64,000 bases of DNA from positions 62,001-126,000 of the forward strand of contig JASMHE010000008.1 in the NCBI GenBank assembly GCA_030750865.1, read 5' to 3'. Positions 33,724 through 45,476 of the stretch are shown here, piece after piece (the stretch's first letter is position 1; every line of letters begins with the position of its first letter). The notes under the pieces are model-generated. The model did not search any database and was not told the DNA's origin. It saw nothing but the letters and a program-made list of their open reading frames with translations. This DNA comes from Alphaproteobacteria bacterium. GTDB lineage: Bacteria; Pseudomonadota; Alphaproteobacteria; Micavibrionales; Micavibrionaceae. The position numbers and the translations under genes were made by a program.

Positions 33724-34716
33724 TTACGCGTCAGAGCCTGTTTTTGAAAGCGGGTGCTTTTCTTCGACAGTCTTCTTCGCGTTTTCGCCAATGATATGTG
33801 TGTAGATTTGCGTTGTTGCAATATCTGCGTGACCCAGCATTTTCTGAACAGAGCGCAAGTCCGCACCGTTTTTCAGAAGATGTGTCGCGAAAGCGTGACG
33901 CAGGATATGCGGGCTGACTTTGCCATCCGGCATGCCTGCTTCTTCGGACAAGTCTTTCAACAATTGCGCAAAACGCTGACGTGTCAGGTGGCCGCTTTGT
34001 GATGTGCGTGACGGGAACAGCCATTGTGCCTGTGACCCGTTATCATCTTCGGCGATAAACTTCTCGCGCACGGCAACATAGTCCTGCAACGCTTTTTGTG
34101 CCGGATCAGACATCGGAACCATGCGTTCACGGCCGCCTTTACCGACAACCATCAGGAATTGTGTGTCTTCGCCGATGGCTGACATCGGCAAGCCGACCAG
34201 TTCGGAAACACGCAAACCTGTTGCGTAGATCATTTCCAGCAGGCAAACCAGACGTTTGCTGTCTGCGCCGCCACCTTGTGCGGCTGTGCTGATCAATGTG
34301 TCAACTTCTGCTTCAGTCAATGTCTTCGGCAGTGTGCGTTCTTGTTTCGGGCTGTCGATCGTTGTCGTCGGGTCATCTTTGCGAACGCCCTCGGATACGA
34401 TGTAACGGAAGAACTGGCGCAAAGCGGAAAGGCGACGTGCAACAGTGCGTGTTGCAATCTGGCCTTTATTTTCCCCTTTGACATGAATCTTTTGTGCCAA
34501 ATCTTCCAGATATGATTTCAGTTGATCTGTTGATGCGTCAACAATCTCTACGCTGCATTCCGTGCGCAGGAAAAGGCTGCAATCAGCCAGATCGCGCCAG
34601 TATGCCTGACGTGTGTTATCTGCTGCCCCGCGCTCAGTTGTTAGCATGTCTAAAAAAGAATCAACCAAAGGGTGTAGATTTGGTTTCTCTTTTGGTGGAC
34701 GACCTGGACGTGCCAT
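33724..34716 (-). CDS. xerD: Tyrosine recombinase XerD (Xer family)
   Basis: Site-specific recombinase resolving chromosome dimers at dif with its partner XerC. All catalytic residues are visible: Arg169 (ATGLRVSEL), Lys193 (GKGGRER), His270 and Arg273 (HILRHAFATHLL), His296 (LGHADIATT) and Tyr305 (IYTHI). The 330-residue protein is about 30 longer than E. coli XerD. The extra part is at the N-terminus, with an AT-hook-like ARPGRPPKEKP. Start ATG 34716 has AAGGAG eight bases upstream, inside the tail of the preceding gene's stop region. XerD rather than XerC is a best guess. Not a phage integrase by context. Confidence 0.88.
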   Translation of the reverse strand: MARPGRPPKEKPNLHPLVDSFLDMLTTERGAADNTRQAYWRDLADCSLFLRTECSVEIVDASTDQLKSYLEDLAQKIHVKGENKGQIATRTVARRLSALRQFFRYIVSEGVRKDDPTTTIDSPKQERTLPKTLTEAEVDTLISTAAQGGGADSKRLVCLLEMIYATGLRVSELVGLPMSAIGEDTQFLMVVGKGGRERMVPMSDPAQKALQDYVAVREKFIAEDDNGSQAQWLFPSRTSQSGHLTRQRFAQLLKDLSEEAGMPDGKVSPHILRHAFATHLLKNGADLRSVQKMLGHADIATTQIYTHIIGENAKKTVEEKHPLSKTGSDA

Positions 34717-34729
34717 TATAGTTCTCCTT

Positions 34730-36490
34730 TTATTTACTTTTTTCTGCAAGCAGCGCTTCTCTTACGACAAGCCCTGCGGCATTTATTAACCCCACATCAT
34801 GAAAAACCTTCGCGGCTTCCCACAAAGACCCTGCGTTGATTTCTGTCGCCGGGATATCGCGAAATGCGATACAGCTAAGCAAAACAACTTTTCCGAGTTC
34901 CCTGTTCTCTATTGTTCTCTTCAAGCGATTTTGCGCACCATCAACATGCATTACATAATCGTAGGCCGAAGTCAATCCCTCGGGATTTTCATAATTCTTA
35001 TTGGCGTCACTATTCACGAAATCAGGGGCGGTGTCAAGTTTTTCATAATAACTTGTTTTTGTGTGGAATAGTTTTTTGGCGATATCGTCCTGAACCTTGA
35101 TTTTTCTCAAGATATAGTTTGTTTTTTCTGAAGAATGCTCTATGGAAAAAATATACGATAATACCGCGTTTGTAATCGCTTTATCGTCGATTTGGTCATT
35201 ATAGAGCTTGAAAAACGAATCCCACCATTTTTCTGTGAATGAAATTTGATTCTGCTTAGCGACCTGAAAAACAAGCTTTTCCAACGAATCATCCTTAAAT
35301 TGAATCAGTGTACTCACAGGCACATGTGGAAGAAATGTGGCTAACGGTAAGAAGCGGACAAGGGCATCGTCTTTTTGTGCCTGTGCTAATAAGGGCGCGT
35401 AGTCGTCATAGTGCGCGCTGTCTTTCGGATTGTCTGAAAGCGTTTTGTATAGCGTGACATAAGGGTCGTTTACACGGGCTTTTGCGTAGAATGTGCCAAG
35501 TTGTGCTGGCGTGCGCAGCCCGATACGCGTTGCGGCAACCATCAGCGCAAGGCGGTCTTGGTCGGTGACGGTTTTCGAGCGCAACCCCAACGAGATAAGA
35601 AATGGCCGGTCTATATCCGGTGCGATGTGGCTGAAATCAAGGCGGTCCATTGTCATCAATAATGCAAGATCGATTTGCGCAAGCGCTGACAAATCGTCGG
35701 GCGTGCCGGGTTTGAACATATAGGTTTCGTCATCAAAGGCCTGTTGCAGCGGCGTTGCGAAAGACGGGATGTTTTCTTGCTCTGCCTTGTTGTCCTGCTT
35801 GTTTTCCTGTTCTTTTGTCGCCCCGTTAGCACTGTTTTCGTCGGTGTCGTCCTTTTTTGCGCCGTTATCATGACCGGCGTGCGGATATGTACGGTCACAG
35901 AAGATGTTCAGTTTTTGTGCAAAGGCGGAAGTTTTCGCTTTCGTTGGCAAGGATTGTGCTTCAAGACAGGCCAGTGCGTTTTCGCTGTTAAGGACTAATG
36001 CTGTGATACCTGTTTGTGCCAGCGTGTGGTGATAAGGTTCTTCATACACTTTTTTATAGAGTGCGGCCGCATCGGCAAATAACCCCATATCAATCAGCTT
36101 TTGTATCCGCAGGGTGAACAGGTCATTGCCGGGGGCGGGATCTTTGTATCGGTGCATAGAAGCGATGGATGTTTCACCAAGCAAAATACGGCGCTGCATG
36201 TCGAAAAAGACAGGATTGCTGTGTTTGTCCGGCAATGCGCTGACAAACGTGCGTATGTCCTGCGCGTCGGAGCCTTGCCATATATTCAGGCCGAACGAGT
36301 CCTCATCCGACGGGGCGATCGTCCCCAGACCTTCCAGTTTGGCAAAATCAGGTGAGCCTAATCCGGAGAAATGGAAGGTAGGCCGGAATGTTGTGGCGTG
36401 TGTTCCGCCTGCCATACGGTCATTTGCCTGTAACGGTGAGGGCAGCAGAGCGGCACACGCGATAATGGCCAATATAAAGACGGCGCGCAT
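34730..36490 (-). CDS. Exported helical-repeat protein of unknown function
   Basis: A 586-residue protein with a signal peptide (MRAVFILAIIACAALLPSPLQA, cut before ND). The body is almost all helical with TPR-like pairs, for example MGLFADAAALYKKVYEEPYH and TGITALVLNSENALACLEAQ. Residues ~225-255 are an acidic/Asn-Gln-rich disordered insert. I do not recognise the family. A TTG at 36532 would extend it by 14 codons and sit directly after the stop of the upstream small gene. ATG 36490 gives a proper signal peptide and is preferred, though it lacks a clear ribosome binding site. xerD starts 13 bases after its stop, so the genes are cotranscribed. Confidence 0.7.
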   Translation of the reverse strand: MRAVFILAIIACAALLPSPLQANDRMAGGTHATTFRPTFHFSGLGSPDFAKLEGLGTIAPSDEDSFGLNIWQGSDAQDIRTFVSALPDKHSNPVFFDMQRRILLGETSIASMHRYKDPAPGNDLFTLRIQKLIDMGLFADAAALYKKVYEEPYHHTLAQTGITALVLNSENALACLEAQSLPTKAKTSAFAQKLNIFCDRTYPHAGHDNGAKKDDTDENSANGATKEQENKQDNKAEQENIPSFATPLQQAFDDETYMFKPGTPDDLSALAQIDLALLMTMDRLDFSHIAPDIDRPFLISLGLRSKTVTDQDRLALMVAATRIGLRTPAQLGTFYAKARVNDPYVTLYKTLSDNPKDSAHYDDYAPLLAQAQKDDALVRFLPLATFLPHVPVSTLIQFKDDSLEKLVFQVAKQNQISFTEKWWDSFFKLYNDQIDDKAITNAVLSYIFSIEHSSEKTNYILRKIKVQDDIAKKLFHTKTSYYEKLDTAPDFVNSDANKNYENPEGLTSAYDYVMHVDGAQNRLKRTIENRELGKVVLLSCIAFRDIPATEINAGSLWEAAKVFHDVGLINAAGLVVREALLAEKSK

Positions 36491-36534
36491 GAAGGATTCA
36501 TCACTTGTACGGAAAGGGGGCAAAATGCTCAAGA

Positions 36535-36672
36535 TCAGTTCGTTTCAAAGAATCGGTCATTCGAGATTTCAACGGTCTTCTCGGCTTGCGAGATATCGAC
36601 ATCACTAAACGAAACGTAGCCGAGGCCGCCTATGAGGGCGAGTAGGAGCAAAATCGGAAAGAATTTTTTCAT
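36535..36672 (-). CDS. 45-residue membrane or secreted peptide
   Basis: A short gene easily missed by length cut-offs. The product opens MKKFFPILLLLALIGGLGYV, a signal-anchor, followed by a short polar part (FSDVDISQAEKTVEI) ending NDRFFETN. An AAGG ribosome binding site lies seven bases before the ATG. The stop is 45 bases from the ATG of the exported repeat protein, or two bases from its alternative TTG. The 'hydrophobic helix + short VEK/IxNDRF' layout resembles small proteins I recall from other Rhodospirillales, but I cannot verify this. It heads the transcript that continues through the repeat protein to xerD. Confidence 0.75.
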   Translation of the reverse strand: MKKFFPILLLLALIGGLGYVSFSDVDISQAEKTVEISNDRFFETN

Positions 36673-36801
36673 CGCGAAACCTTAATCATATGCGTTGTTT
36701 GTCATTGTTATCTTGTCTAAGTAAAGCGGTATCGATGATCAAATTCAAGAATAACATATCACGAATTCACATTTCTTTCGAAATCATGTAAGACACTAGG
36801 C

Positions 36802-37389
36802 ATGAAAAAACACGATCAGAGTCAAAACGCATCAAAGGCTGGCGAAAAGCTGCAAAATATCAGGCAGCATTTGACCAAGCCTGTTGTGCTTGTCGGTTTG
36901 ATGGGCGCAGGGAAGACCCAGCTTGGCCGCATGCTGGCCGCCGCACTGGAAAAGCCGTTTGTTGATTCTGATGATGAAATCGTGAATGCCGCAGGCATGC
37001 CGATTGCCGATATTTTCGAAAAATTCGGGGAACCTTATTTTCGCGATGGTGAACGGCGCGTGATCAAACGGTTGATGGATGAAAATGCCGCCGTGATTGC
37101 CACGGGCGGCGGTGCTGTCACATCAACGGAAACAGCTGATTTGATTTGGCGTGATGCTGTTTCGATTTGGTTGCATGCGGATGTCGATACGCTCTATAAG
37201 CGGACGGCAGGGAATAAAAAGCGTCCGTTGCTGAATAATGATAATCCCAAAGGCGTTCTAAAAAATCTGGCAGAGAAGCGGAATCCGATATATAAAAAAG
37301 CCGATATCGCGATTAATACGGCGCAAGGCAATTTGCGCGAGATTTTGGACGTGATGATCGACGAGTTGGATAGATATCTGGAGCAATAA
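36802..37389 (+). CDS. aroK: Shikimate kinase
   Basis: Phosphorylates shikimate at the 3-OH in the aromatic amino-acid pathway. Walker A is GLMGAGKT (32-39). Other motifs are FVDSDDEI (the shikimate-binding Asp), FGEPYFRDGERRVI with the binding Arg, IATGGGAV, and the lid segment KKRPLLNNDNPKG. The 195-residue length is normal, with a ~25-residue polar N-terminal extension. It is followed at once by aroB, whose ribosome binding site begins just after the aroK stop. The two enzymes act in the same pathway, and this gene pairing is widespread. Confidence 0.95.
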   Translation: MKKHDQSQNASKAGEKLQNIRQHLTKPVVLVGLMGAGKTQLGRMLAAALEKPFVDSDDEIVNAAGMPIADIFEKFGEPYFRDGERRVIKRLMDENAAVIATGGGAVTSTETADLIWRDAVSIWLHADVDTLYKRTAGNKKRPLLNNDNPKGVLKNLAEKRNPIYKKADIAINTAQGNLREILDVMIDELDRYLEQ

Positions 37390-37447
37390 CGTGCATAAAA
37401 GCACAAGTAAGCACGCTAGCACGCAAAAGGAAGGGCTGGAGTCCGCA

Positions 37448-38575
37448 ATGAACGAAACACTGAACGCTGTTAAAGCCGTGAATGTCGGATTGGGGAACCG
37501 GTCCTATGACATTCTGATTGGTCGTGATTTGATTGCCGATATTGAAAACTATATGCCCTATGATCTGGATGGGCGGTCTGTTTTTATCCTGACAGATGAA
37601 AATGTGCAGGAACAGCACGCCCATAAATTGATGAATGCGCTTGAAACCGGTGCGGCCGCGTCGGTGCAATTATTATCCTTGCCAGCCGGAGAGAAAACAA
37701 AATCATGGCCGTTTGTACAGCAGGCAACGGAATGGCTGCTTGAAAACGGAGTGAACAGACAATCGGTTCTGTTTGCCGTTGGCGGTGGCGTGATCGGTGA
37801 TCTGGCCGGTTTTGTCGCATCAATTACGTTGCGTGGTATCGATTTTGTACAGGTTCCGACGACCTTACTGGCACAGGTCGATAGCTCCGTCGGGGGGAAG
37901 ACCGGCATTGATACGGCGCAGGGGAAAAATCTGGTCGGCGCATTTTACCAGCCGGTCCTTGTCCTCTGTGATTTTGACGTACTTGAAAGTTTGCCTGATC
38001 GTGAATTCCGCGCCGGATATGCCGAAGTTGTGAAATACGGTTTGCTGGGTGATCAGGAGTTTTACGCATGGCTGGATGACCATAAAGAGGCACTGTTCCG
38101 CAAAGAAGAAGAGGCGCTCGCGCATGCGATCGCTGCATCCTGCCAGAAAAAAGCGGATATTGTAAAAGCGGATGAAAAAGAGGGGGGCGTGCGTGCGCTG
38201 CTTAATCTGGGGCATACATTCGGACATGCGCTGGAGTTGTCTGCCGGATTTGATGGCGGTTTATTACATGGCGAGGCGGTGGCCATCGGTACGGTGCTGG
38301 CGTTTCGTTTGTCTGCGTGCATGGGATGTTGCGATGATAGCGATGTTGCCTTTGTGGTAAAGCATCTGGATGCGGTCGGATTGCCGACTTCAATCAAGCA
38401 GGTGGCTGACCATTTGCACCATACGCCGCAAGAGATTGTGGACTTTATGCGTAAAGACAAGAAGGTCTATAAGGGGCAATTAACATTTGTGTTGGTGCGT
38501 GGAATCGGGGCGGCTTATACCGAACGTGACGTTGATATTGATGATGTGATCGCCGTTGTCGCGGAGTCATATTAA
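37448..38575 (+). CDS. aroB: 3-dehydroquinate synthase
   Basis: NAD-dependent lyase making dehydroquinate, the first ring of the shikimate pathway. The 375-residue protein has SYDILIGRDLI near the start, VFILTDENV, GGGVIGDLAGFVASI (NAD site), FVQVPTTLLAQVDSSVGGKT with the metal and substrate residues, GAFYQPVLVLCD, EFRAGYAEVVKYG, LLNLGHTFGHALE with metal-binding His residues, and HGEAVAIG. ATG 37448 with GGAG six bases upstream is preferred over a GTG at 37391. It is transcribed with aroK and the CNNM/CorC-type gene. Confidence 0.96.
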   Translation: MNETLNAVKAVNVGLGNRSYDILIGRDLIADIENYMPYDLDGRSVFILTDENVQEQHAHKLMNALETGAAASVQLLSLPAGEKTKSWPFVQQATEWLLENGVNRQSVLFAVGGGVIGDLAGFVASITLRGIDFVQVPTTLLAQVDSSVGGKTGIDTAQGKNLVGAFYQPVLVLCDFDVLESLPDREFRAGYAEVVKYGLLGDQEFYAWLDDHKEALFRKEEEALAHAIAASCQKKADIVKADEKEGGVRALLNLGHTFGHALELSAGFDGGLLHGEAVAIGTVLAFRLSACMGCCDDSDVAFVVKHLDAVGLPTSIKQVADHLHHTPQEIVDFMRKDKKVYKGQLTFVLVRGIGAAYTERDVDIDDVIAVVAESY

Positions 38576-38643
38576 CGGAGTCATGTTAAAAGTCGCCGTG
38601 AATACTCAATATATAATTTAGGTTATAAAAAGGAAAAATCTCT

Positions 38644-39936
38644 ATGGATATAGAGCTACTTATTTCAATTGGTGTGGTCTTCTTTCTGTTGTGCTTGTCC
38701 GGTTTCTTTTCCGGATCGGAAACGGCTTTAACCGCTGTGTCGCTTGCGAAAATGCATGCGCTGGAAAAAGACGGAAACAAAAAAGCCAAACGTGTCATCA
38801 AGATTATCGAGAAAAGAGAAAAGATGATTGGCGCGTTGTTGCTGGGGAATAATCTGGTCAATATTCTGGCATCGGCCATCGCAACAAGTGTCTTTATCAA
38901 GCTTGTCGGGGAAGCGGGCGTTGTCTATGCCACATTGGTTATGACGATGCTGGTGCTGATCTTTGCCGAAGTCTTGCCGAAAACATACGCGATCCATTTT
39001 TCTGACCGGATGGCGATGGCTATTTCGCCGGTGATCCGGGTTGTGATTATCGTCTTTTCGCCGGTGACTGATCTGGTGTCCAAAATTGTGCGTCTTGTCT
39101 TGCGTATTCTGGGAGCGGATATATCGCTGGTTGCGGTCGGCGGGAATATGGAAGAATTGCGCGGCGCCATCGAATTGCACCGGAGCGAAGATGGCGATGA
39201 AACCGTGAATGCGGTTGATAAACAGCGCGCGATGCTGCGTTCCATTCTGGATTTGGAAGATGTCGAAGTCGAAGAAATTATGACGCACCGGAAAACGGTT
39301 GAACTGATTAATGCCGAAGGCGATCCGGAACAACAGGTGCAGGATATTCTGAACAGTCCATATACGCGCTTGCCGATTTATCAGGGGGAACAGGATAATA
39401 TTGTCGGTGTGATCAACGTCAAAAATCTGCTGCGGGAAATACATGCGCTGGATGGTGATCTCAAGAAAATCGATATCAAAAAGGTGATGTCTGAACCGTG
39501 GTTTGTGCCGGAAAGCACATCGTTAAGCGACCAGCTGCAGGCCTTCCGTGATCGACGGGAACATTTTGCGCTGGTTGTCGATGAATATGGCAGCTTCATG
39601 GGGGTTGTGACACTGGAAGATATTCTGGAAGAAATTGTCGGCGAAATCGAAGATGAAACAGATGAGGTTGTATCCGGTGTGCGTCGTCAGCCAAATGGCA
39701 GTTTGCTGGTTGAGGGGACGGTGACCATTCGTGATTTGAATCGTGAGTTTGAATGGGATTTACCGGACGAGCATTATTCGACCATCGCGGGGCTTATGCT
39801 GTATGAAACGCAAGCCATTCCGGAGCCGGGGCAATCTTTCACATTCTATGGATTCCGGTTTGATATCGTGCGCAAACAGCGTCATCAGTTGACGTTGATC
39901 CGCTTGACACCGCCCGACAAAGACATTCACGCGTAG
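38644..39936 (+). CDS. CNNM/CorC-type transporter (DUF21-CBS-CorC_HlyC)
   Basis: A 430-residue inner-membrane protein. The DUF21/CNNM domain (residues ~1-170) has about four hydrophobic helices and the motifs GFFSGSETALTAVSL and GALLLGNNLVNI. A paired CBS domain (residues ~200-330; MTHRKTVELI, VINVKNLLREI, DEYGSFMGVVTLEDILEEI) follows, then a CorC_HlyC domain to the end. The family handles Mg2+ (or Na+-coupled Mg2+) export and is often mislabelled 'hemolysin'. It follows aroB by 68 bases, a neighbourhood common in alphaproteobacteria. A bidirectional terminator follows. Confidence 0.9.
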   Translation: MDIELLISIGVVFFLLCLSGFFSGSETALTAVSLAKMHALEKDGNKKAKRVIKIIEKREKMIGALLLGNNLVNILASAIATSVFIKLVGEAGVVYATLVMTMLVLIFAEVLPKTYAIHFSDRMAMAISPVIRVVIIVFSPVTDLVSKIVRLVLRILGADISLVAVGGNMEELRGAIELHRSEDGDETVNAVDKQRAMLRSILDLEDVEVEEIMTHRKTVELINAEGDPEQQVQDILNSPYTRLPIYQGEQDNIVGVINVKNLLREIHALDGDLKKIDIKKVMSEPWFVPESTSLSDQLQAFRDRREHFALVVDEYGSFMGVVTLEDILEEIVGEIEDETDEVVSGVRRQPNGSLLVEGTVTIRDLNREFEWDLPDEHYSTIAGLMLYETQAIPEPGQSFTFYGFRFDIVRKQRHQLTLIRLTPPDKDIHA

Positions 39937-39970
39937 AAAGAAATGTTATCACATGATGTGATCGGCATAA

Positions 39971-40003
39971 AAAAGCGGCAGAGTTGAATGCTCCGCCGCT
40001 TTT
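39971..40003. terminator. Bidirectional terminator between CNNM gene and secA
   Basis: AAAAGCGGC (39971-39979) pairs with GCCGCTTTT (39995-40003), extended inward by GAG/CTC after one mismatch. A six-T run follows on the minus strand and TTTT on plus, so it serves both convergent genes. Confidence 0.88.
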
Positions 40004-40038
40004 ATTGTTGTCTGTTTCTATCGGGGGGACAGGCGGTA

Positions 40039-42789
<2,751 letters not shown>

Positions 42790-43004
42790 GTGGTCCGTTT
42801 CATGTGGTTTACAGTATCGTGTTTTTTGTATGGCATCATGATATAAGCCTCTGGATGCCGCTCGTCAATCCATCGTCGCATTTCTTGCGCGTAAATTTGT
42901 GCGCAGTATGAATTAAGCCCTTTATTCTTGATCGTGAACGGGGTAGTTTGTGTGCAGATTCACTGCAATTTTAGATGAGCGAACCTAGACTAGAGGAGGA
43001 CGGA

Positions 43005-44072
43005 ATGTCTGAGCTAAACAAAGAGAATAAAAAATCAACGGCCGGAAAGGTCCCTGTATGGGTTTTTGTACTGGTGTTGGTTGTGTTGCTGGGCGGCGCG
43101 TACATGCTGTCGGAACAGCGCATGGCAACAACAGATGATGAAAGCCGCACAGAGCCGGAAATGACATCGCTGCAAGAAGAGAAATCTCCGAAAATGCGCG
43201 AAGGTAACCCTGTCGTTGCTGTTGTAAATGGCGCGGAAATCAAACGTCAGGCCGTGCTTGATTTCATCAAGACATTGCCCGATCACGTTAAATCCATGCC
43301 GATCGAGAATCTGTTCCCGATGGCATTGGATCAGGTGGTAACGGATCATATTCTGGCACAGAAAGTCGAAACGGCGAATCTGGACGGTGATCCCGAAGTC
43401 ATTGACGCCCTTGCGCAGGTTGAAAAAGAAATTAAACGCAACATCTTCTTGCAACGTCAGTTGGACGACCTTGTGACGGAAGATAAGCTAAAAGCAAAAT
43501 ATGAAGAGTTTACAAAGCAATTTGACGGTGTGGAAGAAACACATGCACGCCACATCTTGCTGGAAAGCGAAGACGATGCCAAAGCGGTAATCGCTGAACT
43601 TAATGAAGGCGCTGATTTCGTTGAACTGGCCAAAGAAAAATCAGTCGGCCCGACCGCAGAACGTGGCGGCGATCTTGGTTACTTTAAAAAAGGTGATATG
43701 GTTGCAGAATTCGGCGAAGCCGCATTTGCATTGCCTGTCGGCGAATATTCAACAGAACCTGTGAAGTCACAATTCGGCTGGCATGTCCTGATGGTCGAAG
43801 ATCGTCGTAACATCGAGCCACCTGCCTACGAAGAAGTGCGTAGCAAGCTGGAACAGAAAATGCGTCAGGAAGAATTGTTCCTGCTGATGCAAAGCTGGCA
43901 AAAAGGTGCTGATGTTGAAAAATTCGACATTAACGGCGGATCTTTAGAGGTTGAGTACACACCGGATGAAGATGGTTCTGCCGATACAGCAGAACAAACA
44001 GTAGAAGAGACTGCTGAAGAGTCTGCGGCAGAGGTCAGTAAGCCAGCCGAGACACCGGAAGCGGCTGAATAA
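43005..44072 (+). CDS. Membrane-anchored PpiC-type peptidyl-prolyl isomerase
   Basis: A 355-residue protein with one N-terminal membrane helix ([20 protein letters not shown], ~16-35) and the rest in the periplasm. A SurA-like helical part (~65-160) precedes the rotamase domain (~165-265): [69 protein letters not shown]. The tail is acidic and low-complexity. Start ATG 43005 has a strong AGGAGG five bases upstream. It probably assists folding of exported proteins, consistent with secA next door. The Nudix gene follows four bases later. Confidence 0.88.
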   Translation: MSELNKENKKSTAGKVPVWVFVLVLVVLLGGAYMLSEQRMATTDDESRTEPEMTSLQEEKSPKMREGNPVVAVVNGAEIKRQAVLDFIKTLPDHVKSMPIENLFPMALDQVVTDHILAQKVETANLDGDPEVIDALAQVEKEIKRNIFLQRQLDDLVTEDKLKAKYEEFTKQFDGVEETHARHILLESEDDAKAVIAELNEGADFVELAKEKSVGPTAERGGDLGYFKKGDMVAEFGEAAFALPVGEYSTEPVKSQFGWHVLMVEDRRNIEPPAYEEVRSKLEQKMRQEELFLLMQSWQKGADVEKFDINGGSLEVEYTPDEDGSADTAEQTVEETAEESAAEVSKPAETPEAAE

Positions 44073-44076
44073 TAAA

Positions 44077-44556
44077 ATGGTTACATTTCGTCAAAAAGAA
44101 ATGTCCTGCTATGAGGCGCTGGAACTTCCGGCGCCTTCTTTGCCTGATAAGCCCATTGTGTTGGTCGCCGCCGCAGCCATTATCGATCAGGACGGGCGCG
44201 TTCTAATCGCGCAGCGGCCGGAAGGCAAGGCAATGGCAGGTATGTGGGAATTTCCCGGCGGCAAGGTTGATGCCGGTGAAACACCCGAATATGCTTTGAT
44301 GCGCGAACTGGACGAAGAACTTGGCGTCACGGTCCGGCCGTGCTGTTTTTTGCCGATTGCATTTGCATCTCATGGCTATGATGATTTTCATCTTTTAATG
44401 CCGCTATTTATTTGCCGTGTCTGGAAAGGTATTCCACAGGCCAAAGAGGGGCAGACCCTGAAATGGGTTATGCCACTGTCATTATACGATTATGAAATGC
44501 CGGAAGCCGATCTTCCATTGATCGAAGAGTTGCTTGCGCATATGAACCATTTATAA
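44077..44556 (+). CDS. mutT: Nudix hydrolase, MutT-like (8-oxo-dGTPase)
   Basis: Hydrolyses oxidised nucleoside triphosphates to prevent mutation. The Nudix box is complete: GKVDAGETPEYALMRELDEE followed by LGV (Gly62 to Val84) matches GX5EX7REUXEEXGU. The upstream VAAAAIIDQDGRVLIAQRP and the downstream HLLMPLFICRVWKG are typical of MutT. 159 residues. The start is ATG 44077 or 44101 (MSCYEALEL); neither has a strong ribosome binding site, and translational coupling to the parvulin gene four bases upstream is likely. In many alphaproteobacteria mutT sits behind argJ; here it follows a parvulin. Confidence 0.88.
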   Translation: MVTFRQKEMSCYEALELPAPSLPDKPIVLVAAAAIIDQDGRVLIAQRPEGKAMAGMWEFPGGKVDAGETPEYALMRELDEELGVTVRPCCFLPIAFASHGYDDFHLLMPLFICRVWKGIPQAKEGQTLKWVMPLSLYDYEMPEADLPLIEELLAHMNHL

Positions 44557-44644
44557 TCAATATGAAATGAATGAATCGTACGGTTGTCGTAAAGGGCAGC
44601 GGATCATGTGATAATCAAAAACAAAATATGAAAAGCGGGCGTTT

Positions 44645-45394
44645 ATGGCGATTAGCGCATATGACTTTCGGGATTTTTACAAACGCCGGGCAGGGCGGTT
44701 GATTGCACGCCTGCTGACGGGGCATATCCGCGGCATGCTGTCACCTGTGAACGGAAAGACCCTGGTCGGGTACGGTTATGCCGCGCCTTATATGAGCCGT
44801 TTATATAAAGAAACAGAACGGGCCATTTGTATCAATCCCGGTAAAATCGGCGGATCACACTGGCCTGAAAACAAAAAAAATGCGCTTTGCCTGACCGATG
44901 ACGGTCTGTTGCCGCTGGAAACGGAAACGGTGGATTGTCTGTTTGTTGTGCATGGGCTGGAATTTACGGATTTCCCCGATGAATTGTTGAAAGAGTTCTG
45001 GCGCGTTTTAAAAGGGCATGGCCGTCTGGTTCTGGTTGTGCCGAACCGTCTGGGGTTGTGGGCGCGGGCGGATTGGACACCGTTTGGACATGGTGCGCCA
45101 TACAGTTTCAATCAAATTACCCAGCATTTGAAAGACAATCTGTTTGCAATCGAAAAGGCCGATCGAGCGCTTTTGATGCCACCGTTTCGCAGTTTTATCG
45201 TGTTAAAGGCGGCGTATTTTTATGAAAGTTTCGGCCGTTTTCTGTTCCCCGGATTGGCCGGTGTTCATTTGATCGAGGCAACGAAACAGATTTATGCAGG
45301 CTTGCCCGAAGGAAAGCGGGAACGGCTTGCCGGAAAGCGCCGTTATGCGATCCAGAACGCAATCCAGAATATTGTGAACGGGCGCGGCAATTAA
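44645..45394 (+). CDS. SAM-dependent methyltransferase, type 11-like
   Basis: A 249-residue class I methyltransferase-fold protein. The SAM-binding first strand is non-canonical (GKTLVGYGYAAPYMSRL instead of VLDxGCGxG). The domain shows later strands typical of Methyltransf_11: VDCLFVVHGLEFTDFPDELL, KEFWRVLKGHGRLVLVVPNR. The second half is a hydrophobic/aromatic cap (PFRSFIVLKAAYFYESFGRF). Related alphaproteobacterial proteins are common, often next to a glyoxalase gene; the substrate is unknown. It follows mutT by 88 bases. ATG 44645 is preceded by AAAGCGGGCG with no strong site. Confidence 0.8.
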   Translation: MAISAYDFRDFYKRRAGRLIARLLTGHIRGMLSPVNGKTLVGYGYAAPYMSRLYKETERAICINPGKIGGSHWPENKKNALCLTDDGLLPLETETVDCLFVVHGLEFTDFPDELLKEFWRVLKGHGRLVLVVPNRLGLWARADWTPFGHGAPYSFNQITQHLKDNLFAIEKADRALLMPPFRSFIVLKAAYFYESFGRFLFPGLAGVHLIEATKQIYAGLPEGKRERLAGKRRYAIQNAIQNIVNGRGN

Positions 45395-45476
45395 AGCTTG
45401 GCAATAGAGAGAGAGTTTACTATTACTACTAGCCTGTGTTTTAGAGGGCTTCTGTGTAAAAGGGATATGTGTATCA

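Noticed and set aside
33724-34716. Phage or island integrase
   Set aside because: Catalytic and length features fit housekeeping XerD, neighbours are housekeeping, and no tRNA or att repeats were seen.
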